Positions 22,525-36,200 of a stretch of DNA of 60,000 bases are shown here, piece by piece (position 1 is the stretch's first letter; each line of letters starts with the position of its first letter). A program made the position numbers and the translations under genes. The stretch is from assembly GCF_037975245.1 (NCBI RefSeq), contig NC_092566.1, positions 1,800,001-1,860,000 of the forward strand, written 5' to 3'. Origin of the DNA: Apostichopus japonicus. Lineage: Eukaryota; Echinodermata; Holothuroidea; Aspidochirotida; Stichopodidae. Under the pieces are notes generated by a model. That model ran no database searches. It saw only the letters and a program-made list of their open reading frames with translations, and was not told the origin of the DNA.

Positions 22525-25500
22525 TATTCTATTCTTCAAAATACCTCTAAGACAAAGTATAGGTACAGATCCATGAGCGCGATTACAAATGGAATACGAA
22601 TGAGTACATCTAATCAAGTCTGCATTGTGGTGTATGTTATTTATCCTCATAATTATCTTACTCATTTTTTACGGTCTTAACTTTTCATAGCTAGTGGTAA
22701 GTTACTGGTCCTACTACTTCACAGACTAAGCGTATGTGTCATGAGCAGTCAGTAATATTAGCAAATCTCTAAGGTAGGTAGGAAGTCATTGCTAAATGGA
22801 TCTGGCATTTTAGCTTGCAGAGTGAACTTACATTTGACAGTTTATGTTCCCTGGGGGCTAATGAGGGGGAAGTTAGTAATTGTTGGAGGGTACTAAAGTA
22901 GTTTTCCCGTTTTTGATGTCTAATTGCAGATAGTACTGTTGTACAAATCTGCCAACACAAGAGGCTGCCATTGATAGCTGCACATTGCCATAATTAGCTC
23001 AAAGAGATTCCATTTTGTCAGTTACCTAATTAGAACTGATTTATTATGTAATAAATTGCTTGATCACCTGTGCTAGAACAGTGACGAAGTGATCAAGTTT
23101 TCATATTCTGAAGTAGTTTGGTATTAAGTCCGTGGCGGCTTAATATCCAGGAAGAGGAGGGATTTCATTTTGATGTTTGATACAGGTAATATTTTTCAAC
23201 ATGGATCAGAAGTGGCGCTAGGGGCCTTTGGGTATTGAAGATTTGTCATCATGCAATCCACTGACTCATATGATGGAGGTCAAAGATTAAATTTAACTTT
23301 AAGCTCTTGATTATGGACCTACTTATGGTTTAAATGTCTTGCTTTTATCTTTGTTGTTCACCAACCAAGTTTGCACTTATTCATATCCTTAGAGGTGAGA
23401 GGTTTGACAGAGGGGATCAAAGAATGAGTTGGTATCTCATAGCAAACTGTTAAACAAAGTGGCCTCAACCACCATCTTGGGGATGGGGTAGGTGGTAGGA
23501 TAGGGGTAGGCCCTCCATTCCCTATTAAATATTTTTCAGAGCAATGGTTTTCACTTGTGAAAGTGTACATCCCTGTAATTGGTCTGATTCCTGCCTAACA
23601 CCTCCCCCCCCCCCTTCCCCACCCATATTTTCAAGCTTGTTGTTCAATTCTTGTTACAGTGTAGTTTAAAGATTTACACACTTTTCTTTTGCCCAGTAGC
23701 TGACTCCTTAATATTTTACCTTAAAAAGTCATAAAATTTACAAATGTAAAACTTTTACTAACAATGTGAATTTTTTAATGAGAGATAATTGTATATACTA
23801 TGTAGTTAAAACATTTAATGAATATGCAAATAACGCATGTATGAGATATTCAGTCAATAATGGAGAGAAGCAGTGATACATGATAAACTGCATGCACTAG
23901 AATGCCTAGCAACCACCAATAGTGATGTATGTACCACCTTTGGAGAATTTATCACCACAGACAGATTCGTGTTTATTTTGAAGTTTCCTTCATGACAACC
24001 TTCATGCTAACCTTCAAAAAGAAAGAAAGAAAAAGAACTTAAATAAAAACCGAGGGGGAGTGGGGGGGGGGGTGGGGGAGGGATGGCAGATGGAAAAGCA
24101 AATATGTAGAATTTTTTGGTCACACACTGAGTGAGAGTACAGAGTAACCAAACAGAAGCTGTCTGAACATTAATGTATTCTGTCAGATTTAGCCAAAATT
24201 CTTTACTTTATTGCTGACAATTCCCTAAATTATAAGTGTCAATATGTTTTATGTGTATGACATTTATTCTGACCTTACACTGTCAATTGGCTCCATATCG
24301 TAAATTATAGTTTCCGACCTACAGTATGGAAATCACCATGTGGGGCATGCATGCACAAATTGTTGAATCTCATATTCATCATTCCTTACAGGTGAGAGGG
24401 CAGATGCAGGAATTGTGGGGGGGGGGGGGCGGGGGCCAGGGACCTCCACATATGTCTCCTCAAATTTTGAGTTTAATTCAGTAATAAAATTCCTCCAGAA
24501 ATATTGTGGATCCCACAAATTTTAAATTATGTATTGTTTTCTCACTGGAAAACTGTTTTTGTCTTATTTCATTCATTACTGGTACAATGTACAATTAAAG
24601 AGTGCCAGGTAATCTATTATGTTTTATCTGGTTTTTTCGCTTACCGCTCTGAAAGGAACCACCAGATGATGTGGTGAAGTCGATTCAAACAATAACTCAT
24701 AAATGTCAGCACATTTTGACGTTGTTACAGGCAATGCGGGTTATTTAATGACTAACATCCAATTATTGATACACAGCAGTATAAAAGGGTTACTTTAATG
24801 ACTCACTTCCTTCTCCTGGGCAAGTCAATCATGTCAAATATCATTTTTTCTTTCTTTTTTGGACTAAATTTTGTTTTTTTACAGAGTTGGAGTTTTATAC
24901 ATTTGTTAAATCATGTTCTTAAAGTGATGATTACATATCATGGAGATGAATGATGGCTTGTAATTGAATGATTTGTGGTTTTGATGGTTTGTGGTGAATA
25001 TGTTTCACTAAAACTTGAATTACCTGAACTACCTGTATCAACAGATTGGTGGTAATAAATTATTTTGTATACGTAGTAGCTTTCTTTGAATGTTACAAAT
25101 CAAAGTCTTTCAAAATTGGTTCAAAACATATGATTGCAGAGATTCCACCAAGGTTTGTGATGGGGAGAAGGAGGAAAAAGAAAGAGAGGGGAAAATTATG
25201 AGGGGTGGGAGGTGGAGGAAGAGGGGGAGAGATGGGTTGTGCCCCTGGAGTCCTGGACCTATTGATGTTAGGCCTGCCCTGTGTTGTATCGAGATGTGTT
25301 GCATTACTGTCATAATAGACGTTGGATGTAGCTTGAGAAAGTTCTGTAGTTAAACATTTACTGTGAGTCAGTGCACAAGTTACAACATTGACATCTTGCT
25401 TAATTATTCTGAAATAATTTATTAACAATGTTATCTGTCATATCAGTAATAGCAGATGCAACCATTCCCAGGCTTAGACATACTGTACAATGCGGATGTC

Positions 25501-27156
25501 ACTTGTGTTCTCATTAAGTTTTGTAACTTTTTGAATGATGTAGGAGGTAAGGGAGAGGATGGGGGATGGGTACATTGGGAGGGTCTCAGAGGAGGACAGA
25601 ATAAAATTCAGAGACTATGACAATTTTACTGGAAATATTTGTTATTTCTAAGAGACCAAATGTGCAATAATTGATATTAATGTAATTTTCCTACAGTATG
25701 CTAATTGCAAATGAAAGTAGAGTTAAATTACCAGTCATATATAACCATTATTTCCTAAATAACAAATTATGTAAATTTTGATTCTATCAGGAGAATTATT
25801 CTGCGAACTGTCTCAACTTTTCAATGTTAAGTCCTGGTTCTGTTGATCACAGCTATTAAAATCCTGCTAAATGGTTTTAAGTATATAAAGAGTCACTTAC
25901 CTGTCTCCCACAACCTTAGCACACTTGTTCTGCCTTGCCTAGAATGAACTGGTAACCTTTTAACACTATATCCGAACCTCTCCGGTCAATGCCCTCCCTT
26001 TCATATTCTACTACCCAAAGTGCCTAGACGTACGTTTTGTGTGTGGATGCTTCAATTCATTTCTGTGTTTTTTGGTGACCTCTTTCATCTATTTGGAATG
26101 AGGAGTTTATCCTGTGATCTTTCGTGCGCAGCCCGATAGGTATCCATTTTGGCAGGTTTCGGGCGGGTTTGGGACAACCCTTTTTCCAGTGTCGCTTAGC
26201 ATTTTGGGGACACAGGTAGTAGTTCTGTGACTTCCAACGCTAGTTTTGCCGCCCATCCCTGCCATAATATATTTATGTATAAATGCGTTTATAGTTTATG
26301 GGTTATGTGTGCGATATGTATGTTACTTTCATTGCTTGTTTTCTTTCCCTTTGCTAGTTTTTGAGCGTGTTTTCTAGCGAATATTCTACCTTTCTTATTC
26401 CCACATTGGCCTTCATTCTATTTCTATTCAGAATATTAACAATTCAGAGAGGAATTGTTGGCTATATATGTCTCCTTCGTTTTTTATTTTCCTAGAAATA
26501 GTGTATGCTTAGACCTTAATTGGGAGTCCATAATGTCTATCCTTAAACCAGACTTTTTGAAGCAAAACTTAAATGTCAAACATACTGTAGATCTCCAGGA
26601 CCTGATAACAATTTGAAACAAAACAGGACATTTCCTACAGACATGAGTAATGTAATGGCGGACATTCTTATAAAGTTCTTGAGTTTAATGGAAACAGCTG
26701 GTATCTGTTGCTAGGTGGAAATAAGGAATCTTGTCTGAAACATAAAATTCACTCTTCTAAGAAACGATGCTGTCGTTAATAACACTAGTTTCGATCGACC
26801 AAAGTTTCTGAGGGGTTACTGTAACCTCTACATACATGTGATGTTCTGTCATCTAGCAGGCTGCTGTCCAATGTATAATAATAATAGACATTCCTGTGAT
26901 ACATCACAGCTGCCACAGTATATATTCCAATAAAAACCCTACACTGCTGCAGTATGTAGACTATCTTCCTTTTGCTTTTATATAGGGTAGTGCGCTATAT
27001 AAGATTTTATTTACATTACATTTAAATATAAATGAAGGTCAGCAGTTTGCTCTAAACTAGTTTAACATGCTATTGCTACAGTACTATAAAGTTCTCTGCA
27101 ACATTATACTATCAGTATTGCCACAGAGAAATATGTCAATGTACACCTCAGCCATT
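22525..27156. other. Non-coding stretch with several G/C homopolymer runs
   Basis: No supported gene. Poly-C near 23604-23615; G-rich blocks at 24052-24080 and 24416-24436; a purine-rich tract at 25160-25235 that opens spurious frames on both strands. A possible element end resembling GCCGCCCATCCCTGCC lies at about 26249-26264, but I found no partner. Confidence 0.45.
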
Positions 27157-27529
27157 TTAAAGGCATTGAAGACTCGCCCCAAACCCCGTGCGGCCATCTG
27201 AAAAAGTTAACTTTCTGTTGCTTGCAAGTGACGTTTTGTTCGTGTCGTTACAAAATGCAGACAGTAATGAAACGTGATACCGTACCTTGTTATCTTTAGC
27301 TGGACCTGAGATGTCCATCGCTGTATCGTTTGTATACTGTGCTGTGGGTATTGACCGCAGCTGTATGTACTGACTGTACACTAGTGTCTAATTACCGACG
27401 ATAGCAAGCTGTGTGTGTATTTTCTGGGATCGATGGTGGTGTTTAACACTTCTGTTACACCTCAATCGAAACTAGGTCAAATTACCGGAATTAGACGTTT
27501 CTTTTTGCGCGAGTCTTCACACCCTTTAA
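27157..27529 (+). mobile_element. TTAA-flanked MITE, complete copy B
   Basis: A 365-bp element (27161-27525) with TTAA at 27157-27160 and 27526-27529. The left end is AGGCATTGAAGACTCGCCCC. The right end in reverse complement is AGGGTGTGAAGACTCGCGCA. The interior is colinear with copies A and C, including CTGGACCTGAGATGTCCAT and TTTTCTGGGATCGATGGTGG. It has no coding capacity of its own. Confidence 0.9.
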
Positions 27530-29675
27530 CACAGCTGTCATATTATAGAATTACATGGATCTATGTGTATTATATGGAGGCCTTAATTTCTTTTAGACTG
27601 AAAATTACATCTAAATTTGTCAGAGTTTTGTAATTGCCGGCAAATCGCTGTCAGCAATTTGACCATGATTTTCGTCTTAAATGAACTCGAAAGAAAAAGA
27701 GAAGATGAATATCATGTTTTTCAAGTCATTAATGAGCCATTTGCAAGTATAATCTACAGCTGGTTTACCCAGTACACCTGATCAAAAGGTGAGTGTAGAT
27801 TCTTGTCCATTCCAACCCATCCCCTCTCCTTCCCCCTCCCCCTCCAAAAACAAAATAATATAATAATAATAATAAAAAAAAAAAACGTAAACAAAACTGG
27901 AAAAAGGATGCAATTTTGTTACCTCTTGGGGAAGAGGTCATGTTGTTCCTGTTTTCCTTACATCTGGCTTTAAAATTTCTGTTGAAGCTTGTGGAGTTAA
28001 CATTTTTAGCATTCTTTGCTTCATAAGTCATGCTTCAGTCCAGTTCAGTTGAAACTACACCTGCTGTGCACAAGTTCATCGAAGTATTCCAATCTTTTCA
28101 AATGCCGCACTTGACGTTGTCGTCAGAGCATTGTTGGATAAAAGTTGCTGTAGGCAACGTAAGCAAATCTACACACAGTGTTCATAGTAGATGCCTGAGA
28201 TACACCTGAGCAAGCTCACAGGTTATTTTCATATTCGTTGTCAATGGGAAATCGTAGCACGGGCCGAACGAACGGCTAGCCAAATAGGATACTTGGTCGC
28301 TAACCAGCCCGGCATTGTTGGGAACTCTTTTATGTTGTCCACTGATTGTGACAGGATTGTTTTGTTTTCTGTATTGTGAGGTGAGGGGAAGGAATGTTTG
28401 GTTTTGAATTCCTCTGTTTTTTGTGTGTAAAAACTGACTCAAATACAAACGGCGGTTGAAACCTCTGTATACGAGTAATGGAATTTAGCTGTTAATAAAA
28501 CTAAAACGTAAAGCCCATTTATCTTGCTAGTTGAAATGTTAAATTGGAAAATACACAAAAGAGAGTTGTGTGCATGTCAAGTTGGTAACAACATCCTGTT
28601 GGGACTCTTGGATTCTTTATTGTTTGTTGTTGTTGATTTAATGGATAAGTTCGTTCATCAAAAAATGTGGTGAGTATGAACAGCCTAGTTATATCTATTG
28701 TATAGGTACGTAGGCATTGAATACTGTATAAACCTATATTTGCCCCAAAATGATACACAAAAAAAGTAAATGCATAATAGGTATGTCCATTAAACTCTAA
28801 TAGTAAATTAAAATGTTTAATACCTAGATGCAATAATAGAATTTACATGCTGTTGTTGATGAACAGTTTATATGCAAATTGTACCACAATAAATAATTAG
28901 TCAATAAAAGTCATAAATGAATTTAATCTACTTCTTAACAGATTCGTACTTCTAGACCTTTTGCAGTAATTGTATATTGCAGTACTTATATTGCACTTTC
29001 ATATACTAAATTGTTTATGTACATTGTAGATTCGCACTGTACTGTTAACCTTTAGTACATTGTCTTGAGATCTTAGTATTAATTATTTTTCCTAATTCTA
29101 TTCAAGACCACCTCAAGCAGCCGGTAGAAGAGAAACTTGCAGTGATTTCACCTATAATTTATACTGATGCATTAATTTTTGATATTTCTGATTTGATTCT
29201 TAGTTACCCCTCCTCCTCCTCCTCTTTATGTAAACCCCCAATCCCCATCTTTGCCCCTCTCTCAATCGAATCAATATTATCCCTGTGACCTAGTCATAAA
29301 TGAATTTAACAAAATAAATTAAATTAATTTGGCCACAGTGATCTACTTTCAACTAATTAATTGCTAACCATTAAAATGGGAAGGAAATAAACAATTAGTT
29401 CATTTCTTTCATTGAAGTAAGACTACTTGGTCAGGTTACTCTGGTCCCTAATAGATCAATATCTTATGACCCTGACAAGCACTCACGTTTCACTTTTTGA
29501 TTTTGACTTGATGAGTGTACTGTAGGCCTCATTTCTAGTTATGGTCATGGAATTAATGACCTGTAAATTATTAATTTCCTCTAATAATATATGCAGTATA
29601 TAAACATGGAACATGGTCAAAGTTGCAAGTCCTTTTAAAACGTTTTGCCTGTATAGTCACTCGGAAATACCATAT
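27530..29675. other. Non-coding stretch
   Basis: No supported gene. A pyrimidine then A-rich microsatellite lies at 27820-27890, and CTCCTC repeats at 29208-29222. Confidence 0.45.
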
Positions 29676-30111
29676 GATTATTACTTAAATATTTTGTTAC
29701 ACATTGAGATCATGAATTTGTTTGGTAACAACATAATGCTACAGTCGGGATTCATCCCCTTCGACTGCCCCTCCCCTCCCCTCACCTCTTTATTCAAGTT
29801 ACCTCACCGTCCTACACCCCTCACCCTTTTACAATCACCCTCTATGTGGCAAGGTACAGAATGGGAATTATTACCTTTACACCACTAGTTCTGTAAATGT
29901 GATTATTATATATATACTTAACTATTTTGTTACACACTGAGATCATGAATTTGTTTGGTAACAACATCTGCTACAGTGGGGGGGATTCATACCCTTCAAC
30001 TCCCCCACCGCTAACCTCTTTCTTCCCCTTCCCTCATCTCCCTTCACCCTCACCCTTTTACGTGGCTAGGTACAGAGAGGGAATTATTAACGTTACACCA
30101 CAAGTTCTGTA
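29676..30111 (+). repeat. Tandem duplication of about 215 bp
   Basis: 29676-29894 and 29901-30111 are diverged copies. Each starts GATTATTA..ACTTAA..ATTTTGTTACACA.TGAGATC. Each continues with GAATTTGTTTGGTAACAACA and a C-rich middle, and ends in TTACACCAC.AGTTCTGTA. The second copy has a shorter C-rich section. The open frames in both copies are out of context and poorly conserved, so this is not a gene pair. Confidence 0.9.
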
Positions 30112-31278
30112 CAATCATGCATGAGCGTGAACATATTCTGTAAACACACTTGATCAATGCATGCCTTTTAGATCTTGAACGAGTCAGTGTAACTCTCTAT
30201 TTGTGCAAATAGTCACAATGAATTATTTTGAAGTGTGAGACAGATTTACCTCAGATGATGATAAAAGTTTCAATTGATTTGTCTCATCAAATTCACTTTG
30301 AAATCGGCTGTTCAAATATTAGCGGCAGCTGGTGCAACTGATGAGTTTATCACGTCCCTGAATTATTGTGAGAATATATGATAAAGTTACAAAATGAATA
30401 ACAAAATGGAGTTTTCATTCGTTATGAAATCAAAGTCATAGCATTGAGTTAGAAGAATGAAGTTAATATGATTAGGTCGTTTATAGTTCTAAGCAGTGAT
30501 TTCACCTAACTTTGTGACATGGGGGGTGGGGGGGGGGAGAATACCAACAGATGTGAACTGTTGGTTTGGTATAGACAAGAGGGACAAGGGGAGGATGAGG
30601 AGGGATGGTAACAGGTACAGAGAAAATTGTTTCCACTAAGAATATATGACAGTGGTACACATATTTTACATTGCAATACTATATCTTTATACAGGATGTG
30701 AGTGTGGAAATTTTAACCCTCCACTTCATGTTGTGACACTTGATAGTTAATATGCTGTTTTTGTTAGTTTTTATGTTGATAGACTTAGGGACTTTTTCCT
30801 GTCACAGGATATGGTTTGGTATCATTAGTTGTGCTGTACATAGTGTACTAATTAATCTATTGATTTTATTCATACAGCACTGTAGTCTTAAATTTCATTA
30901 ATTTAATTAAAATATTGATTTAGAACTTTGATAGGAATAATTTGGTGACATGAATTTTCTTTTTGTTATTGTTCTTGTATCGCAATATCAGAATGGTATA
31001 CACTTTACAAAACAATATACATAACACATAAGTACACAAAACACTATATAAAACACCATGCAATACACTACACAAACACTATACAAAACACTTCACAAAA
31101 CACTACACAGGGGGAGGGGGGGAAGGGGGAGAGGGAGGGAAGCCCAGTACGCTTTTTTGAAATCTTTCGTTACTAAAAATTTGCTGCAAGCCAGCAAATA
31201 TAACTTTTCTTAACCAAAGGTACATGGAGGAAACCTTTACAAAGATTTATAATTTCCTTTATGTTTCCTTTTCTGCAG
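30112..31278. other. Intron 1 or upstream DNA of the large gene, with AC-rich repeat
   Basis: Non-coding. G-rich runs at 30520-30538 and 31110-31140. At about 31005-31108 a degenerate tandem repeat of ACACTATACAAA-type words occurs. It ends in a pyrimidine-rich acceptor, TTTCCTTTTCTGCAG, at 31278. Confidence 0.6.
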
Positions 31279-31283
31279 GTTCA

Positions 31284-31295
31284 ATGAAGTCTTGA
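31284..31295 (+). promoter_or_regulatory. Three-codon upstream ORF in the 5' UTR
   Basis: ATG AAG TCT TGA at 31284-31295 lies 31 nt before the main ATG at 31327, within the same exon. Such minimal uORFs can lower initiation at the main start; whether this one does is unknown. Confidence 0.5.
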
Positions 31296-31326
31296 TCTAA
31301 GCTATATCGTCAGTACTGCCAAAGAT

Positions 31327-32809
31327 ATGGCTGAAAATACCGGTGCAGTGAACAGTGAGCTGGTTGGTGGGCCACCTAATCCGGAAGGCAGCTCCAATCT
31401 AGTCCGCAAAGATGAGTGGGGATCCATCGCAGACATCCTGAAGAGTATTGAGAACACAAACAGGAGGCCAAGAACGTCACCCCAGGCAGTAGCGAAACGG
31501 ATGCCACCACTAACTGAGAACATCCAAACAACTCCGACAGCTGGGGAGAGAGGGCAGGGCATGCAACAGCTAGATCACCTGCTGAGACTCATGGAACAAA
31601 TGTGCGCACTACGGAGACAAAACAACAAACTCAGAGAGCATGCTCAGTACCTCACGGCAATCAAAACGCTTCAAGACATTCGCAACGAGCAACTCCTGCA
31701 CGACTGTTCCTGCGAGGTCCACCGGAATGCCTCGGACCACAGCAGTAGCTCCTCTCCGATGGATCATAACCTGGGCAACATCGAATCCTTCTCCGAACCG
31801 GAGAGTCACGCAGGAGATGACGAAATGGAAAACAAGTACCGATCGAATAGGTCGGAGAAACGCACAGGTAGAACAATAACCAGGGAGCCCAAGGGAAGGA
31901 GCGTGAAGAAAAGAAGCAAATCATTGGATCCGTTTGGGGAAGAAGCCGAGGAGGAGATGGTGAAGGAGAGAGGGCGCCCTGGCATATTTTCAAAGTTTGA
32001 AAAAATGAAGGAGAAATTGACCAGCAGACGCGGAAGTGTGAAACGCCGGAGCGGCGTGAAAGGTTTAGACGAGGAAGTCAAAAAATACGACTCTGAACTC
32101 GGTGTTCCCACTGATGGGATAGAGACCAAGTCAGAGGACAGTGGATTTTATCAGAACTTAGGGGATGAGACAACAGTCCTACCGATCCCCCAGAGGATTG
32201 AACTTCCTTCCCACAGGGGAGAGGAAGAATTTTCGGACGGGGAGGAGGTATTTGACGTCAGACAATCGGCGGCCCTCACTCAGAGAGGAGAGTCAAGACA
32301 GGTACGCAAAGTCAGCGACGTTTCCACCGGTAGTTCCAGCGAGGACTTTCACGAATCCAAGCAAAAGCAGAAGAAATATAAATCACAGCCTCCACCTCCA
32401 CCTCCGTCCGGCTCAAGTCTGAGTGACCACAATGAGGACATCCACCCGGCTAGGAGGAGGAGGTCTCGATTCAATAAATCTTCCAGTTTCCAAGACTTTA
32501 ATTCTTCGGCGGACACGGACCCCAGTCCGTCCAATCTCCCAGACCCTCTGCCAGTACCAAAGAGACATGCACGACTAGAGCAGAGTCTGAGTATGGACAC
32601 AGAGATGCCGGACTTGACCGCCGGCAAACTCGGCTCGCAGTCCCCAACTATGGGGAGTGTAGACTCAAAACTTGGTCAAAAGAGGAAACATACGCATAAA
32701 GCGCCTGGTTTGGACTTGTCGGACCCGTTGCTGTCGTCGTCGCCGGAGAGCAGGGGTGGAGACCAACTTCCAAGGTCCTCATCACCTCCTGAAAAGAAGA
32801 GAAACAAAG
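31327..32809 (+). CDS. Exon 2 (first coding): N-terminal region with coiled coil, residues 1-494
   Basis: The exon begins at 31279 after TTCTGCAG. The start ATG at 31327 is supported by an in-frame TGA at 31285-31287 in the same exon. The protein opens MAENTGAVNSELVGGPPNPE. A predicted coiled coil at about 81-125 includes LLRLMEQMCALRRQNNKLRE. Then come Ser/Asp-rich and basic stretches (RSVKKRSKSLDPFGEE; SRRGSVKRRSG), a six-proline run followed by SGSS, and RRRRSRFNKSSSFQDF. Arg-x-x-Ser sites suggest basophilic kinase targets (inference). The donor is AACAAAG|GTTTGC at 32809, phase 1. The same frame continues unspliced to a TGA at 32938-32940. Function is not recognised. Confidence 0.92.
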
Positions 32810-33015
32810 GTTTGCAGTTTATATTATTCCTCTTTAAATCATTGTTAATTACTATTAGTCCTCTCTGTACCGTTTCAGGAATGATGATTTTATTTTCTTT
32901 AAACTCTCTCTCTCTGTATCTCTCATTGTCTGCTTTCTGATTGGATTAGGAACCAAGTCAACCGTAGGACACAGAGTGATCTGCAGCATAATATGCCAGT
33001 CTGCGTAGGACATCA

Positions 33016-33279
33016 TCTTTTGTGTTCTGCAGGTTTACATGTATTAGGAACTGTATCCTTCAGAGATAAACTCTATTGTTTGATAATAATTCAGCCTTGC
33101 TGCAGCCTTGCTCCAGAGGATGCTGCAGCTGCTGCAGCTCTTCTTAATCTTTTGTGTTCTGCAGTTTTACATGTATTAGGAACTGTATCCTCCAGAGATA
33201 AACTCTGTTGTTTAATAATGATTCAGCCTTGCTGCAGCCTTGCTCCAGAGGATGCCGCAGCTGCTGCAGCTCTTTCTTA
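33016..33279 (+). repeat. Tandem duplication, 132-bp unit x2
   Basis: 33016-33147 and 33148-33279 are nearly identical, from TCTTTTGTGTTCTGCAG to GCAGCTGCTGCAGCTC. The period of 132 is divisible by three, so one frame runs open through both copies and shows a 44-residue repeat. This is expected from the duplication and is not evidence of a gene. Confidence 0.93.
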
Positions 33280-36200
33280 ATTTTGACATAGTGCCTTATG
33301 GTGCTGAAATGGATGAACAAGAGGGAACATAATTAAAGTGTGATGGTGTTGCAGACGAATAGTGTTGAGTTTCAGCTATGGTGAGCATCTGGAAAACAGT
33401 GCTTATGTATAGTCTTTGAGACCATCGCAGTACTCAGACGGTGGACATATTTGTCTATTATATCCACATAATTCAATGCACTGAAGACAACAATTCAGCC
33501 ATTACCACAACTTTTCCATGAAAGATTAAATCTTACCTCTGACTGAAAGATGAAAAGTTAGTTGGTTGCATTTGTGGTGTTTTTTCTGGCATACCTCTTT
33601 GCATTTTGACACTATAAAGCACACCTCCTCAGTGAGCAGCTTAACTGTATCATGGATTTGTTAGTCCCTGATTCATATAGAGAAATATTTTATGCTTTCA
33701 AATGTGTCAATTATATGAGTATTTGTCAAGATAGCTAATTGTTTGCAGGTGTTATGTACACAAAACATACAGACAGACACCCACACACACACATGAAAAA
33801 AAAAGATTGAAAAGTGATTCTCAGATTTTTCATCCTTTGTAAAATTTGAACAAGAGACACTTGCATGATAAAGTTCAACATTTCAATAGTCACTTATTTA
33901 GCAGAACTCTGTTGTTTTACCTGTGAAAACTACACCTGGTTGTTTGGTAGGAATGAAATGCTTTCAGGGGGTAATCAAATTGTAGTCGCACCCATGCTCA
34001 AACTCAAACGCAACCATCCAAGCCCTCTTCGTAATGTGAGAGTAAACTTGGAGGGGTGGAGCATTCTACAAAAGTAATTTTCACACAAAATTTTGGAATT
34101 TTTGGGCTACCAAAACTGATATTCTGATTATTGACCAGTATAGAATGGCATATAAATTTACAATAATGAAATAATAAAAACTATAATTGATCATATTTTG
34201 TTTCCGATTACACAATTGAAAGTAGATCTGTTGAATTGGAAATTTAGAAAAACAATTCAAAACATTTACATTACGGATCAGACTCGTCACTCTGTGTTCA
34301 ATATCAAAGCAAGTCGTTTCTGAACCTCTGCGCATTCAAATTAGAATGTACGCTCGCAATCACCAAAAAGGAAGTTGAGGTTTGTTTCTTGTGAAACCAT
34401 ATCTACACATGCCATGTGCAGTGCAATACCTATTACTGTTAAAGGATGTAAGAAACACATTTACATTACAAATTAATCCAGAGCAGAGGGTCTGATCCTC
34501 CGTTCATCCTAGTCTATCATGGGGAGCGAATCGTGGGGTCTGATCTGCATTTACACTACAAAATGCAACACATAGTGTGCTCATTAATTCTCAAGTGTAA
34601 ACTGGGCCAAGCTTCTTCTGGGATAAAGTCTAAGTTCTTAACTTGTCTTGAGATTTGAACAGACATTGAGTCAGATTATGATTTACCGATTTAAGTATTT
34701 ACTTAACAAAGCAAACTTTGGAAAACTGAACAAGACCAAGCACACGTAGCTATACTTGCATGACTTCTGTATGAATTTCAAAATGTAGGTTCAAGAATTT
34801 CACTACTATACCAAACAGCTTCTTTTGAGGTAACACCATGTTGTTACTCTTGGCTTTTCTGCCTTAAATTTAAAGAGATGCATCCTTTAACATGAAGCTG
34901 CAATTCCGAATTCCACTTCTCAGAGATTGTGACTATCATCCTCCTTACTTCACTCTGCCAGACTGTATACTGTTGTAAGTACAACATGATAGCCTTGTGC
35001 ACAAGACATACCACAGCCATACATAAACAAACTATCCGCAACGAACATAATAGCTTCAAAGAAATTCCAAGACAGATAGAACAAAAGCAATGTTACTTGG
35101 AACTTGATGACTGCTGTAAGATGAAGCTTCAAGTTTGTTTTTGCGGTACTCCTGACATATATGTGTTATAATTAGTCATATTTACTGTACGTGAGTGAAA
35201 GTTTTCATGGTAGGTGAAAATTTAAGCGTTCGGTCTCTTTACTATCGCTAGAATGGAAGATTGAGAGGGATCAACGCAACTTTTCCGCAAACACTTTTCC
35301 CCAAAAATTTGAAAAGGGTATTTTTGTCTAAAATAAGAGAAAACATGTAAAGAAATGAAATAAATCTAAAATGACTCAAGAGATCATTGATTATGAACCA
35401 TACATATTCATGTTTCCCATACAGCTGCTTTAACAAGCTATTTCTGTTGCAAATATCACTGGAATTTCAGACAATTTTGTAACCCCTGATTTACTTTGAT
35501 GAGTTTTAATGATGATTGAGATAATTATGAAGGAAATTTCCGTAAAGGAACTTGAGTTAAAGGGTACAGCAGTTTTTGTCATCAGTAACGTATGATTTAT
35601 GAAAACATTATGGCAAGTGGTATGGGCACCGACATCAACTTTCTGTCTGTTCCGCAGACGGTTAATTTGAGCCCTGCTTCATACATTATAAAGTCTATAT
35701 AAACCTAATTGTAACTTCTGTCGGTATTGAATACCAACCCGTAAGTAGAACACACAAAATTCCAAAGTGTACATAAGTTAATTTTTGCATTTTATTAAAC
35801 AGATTAAATCCACTCTCATAATTTTCAATATCATATCATAAAGGTGGTTTGTTTAATATAAGATTAATATTTCACCTTTCAATTTTTTGAAGGAAAACCT
35901 GTTTTTTAATATATATATATTTAAAAAAAAAATGAAACGACTCAGAGTGAATTTAATTGAATAAGAAATAATGGCAGACCAAAACATGACAGATTAACGG
36001 TAAGAATTTCACCTCAATGATTCTTTAACTTCTAGTCGCAATTATGATGGTTCTTTGGATGGAATACCACAGTTGGTATTTTTAGAGTGGTATACTAATT
36101 AAAATCAGTCGGCATGATTGGTTGCCTATCTGGGTAACTATGGAAAAAACCAGCGTGTGCTTCAGTAACTTAATTTGCTGCTCTGTTTAGACAAGTTTAC

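Noticed and set aside
31302-32627. Several minus-strand and off-frame open frames within exon 2
   Set aside because: Shadows of the real coding frame in a GC-richer exon.
32950-33030. Possible extra exon after GATTGGATTAG
   Set aside because: No phase-compatible open path with a donor; exon 2 joins exon 3 directly with a sense codon.
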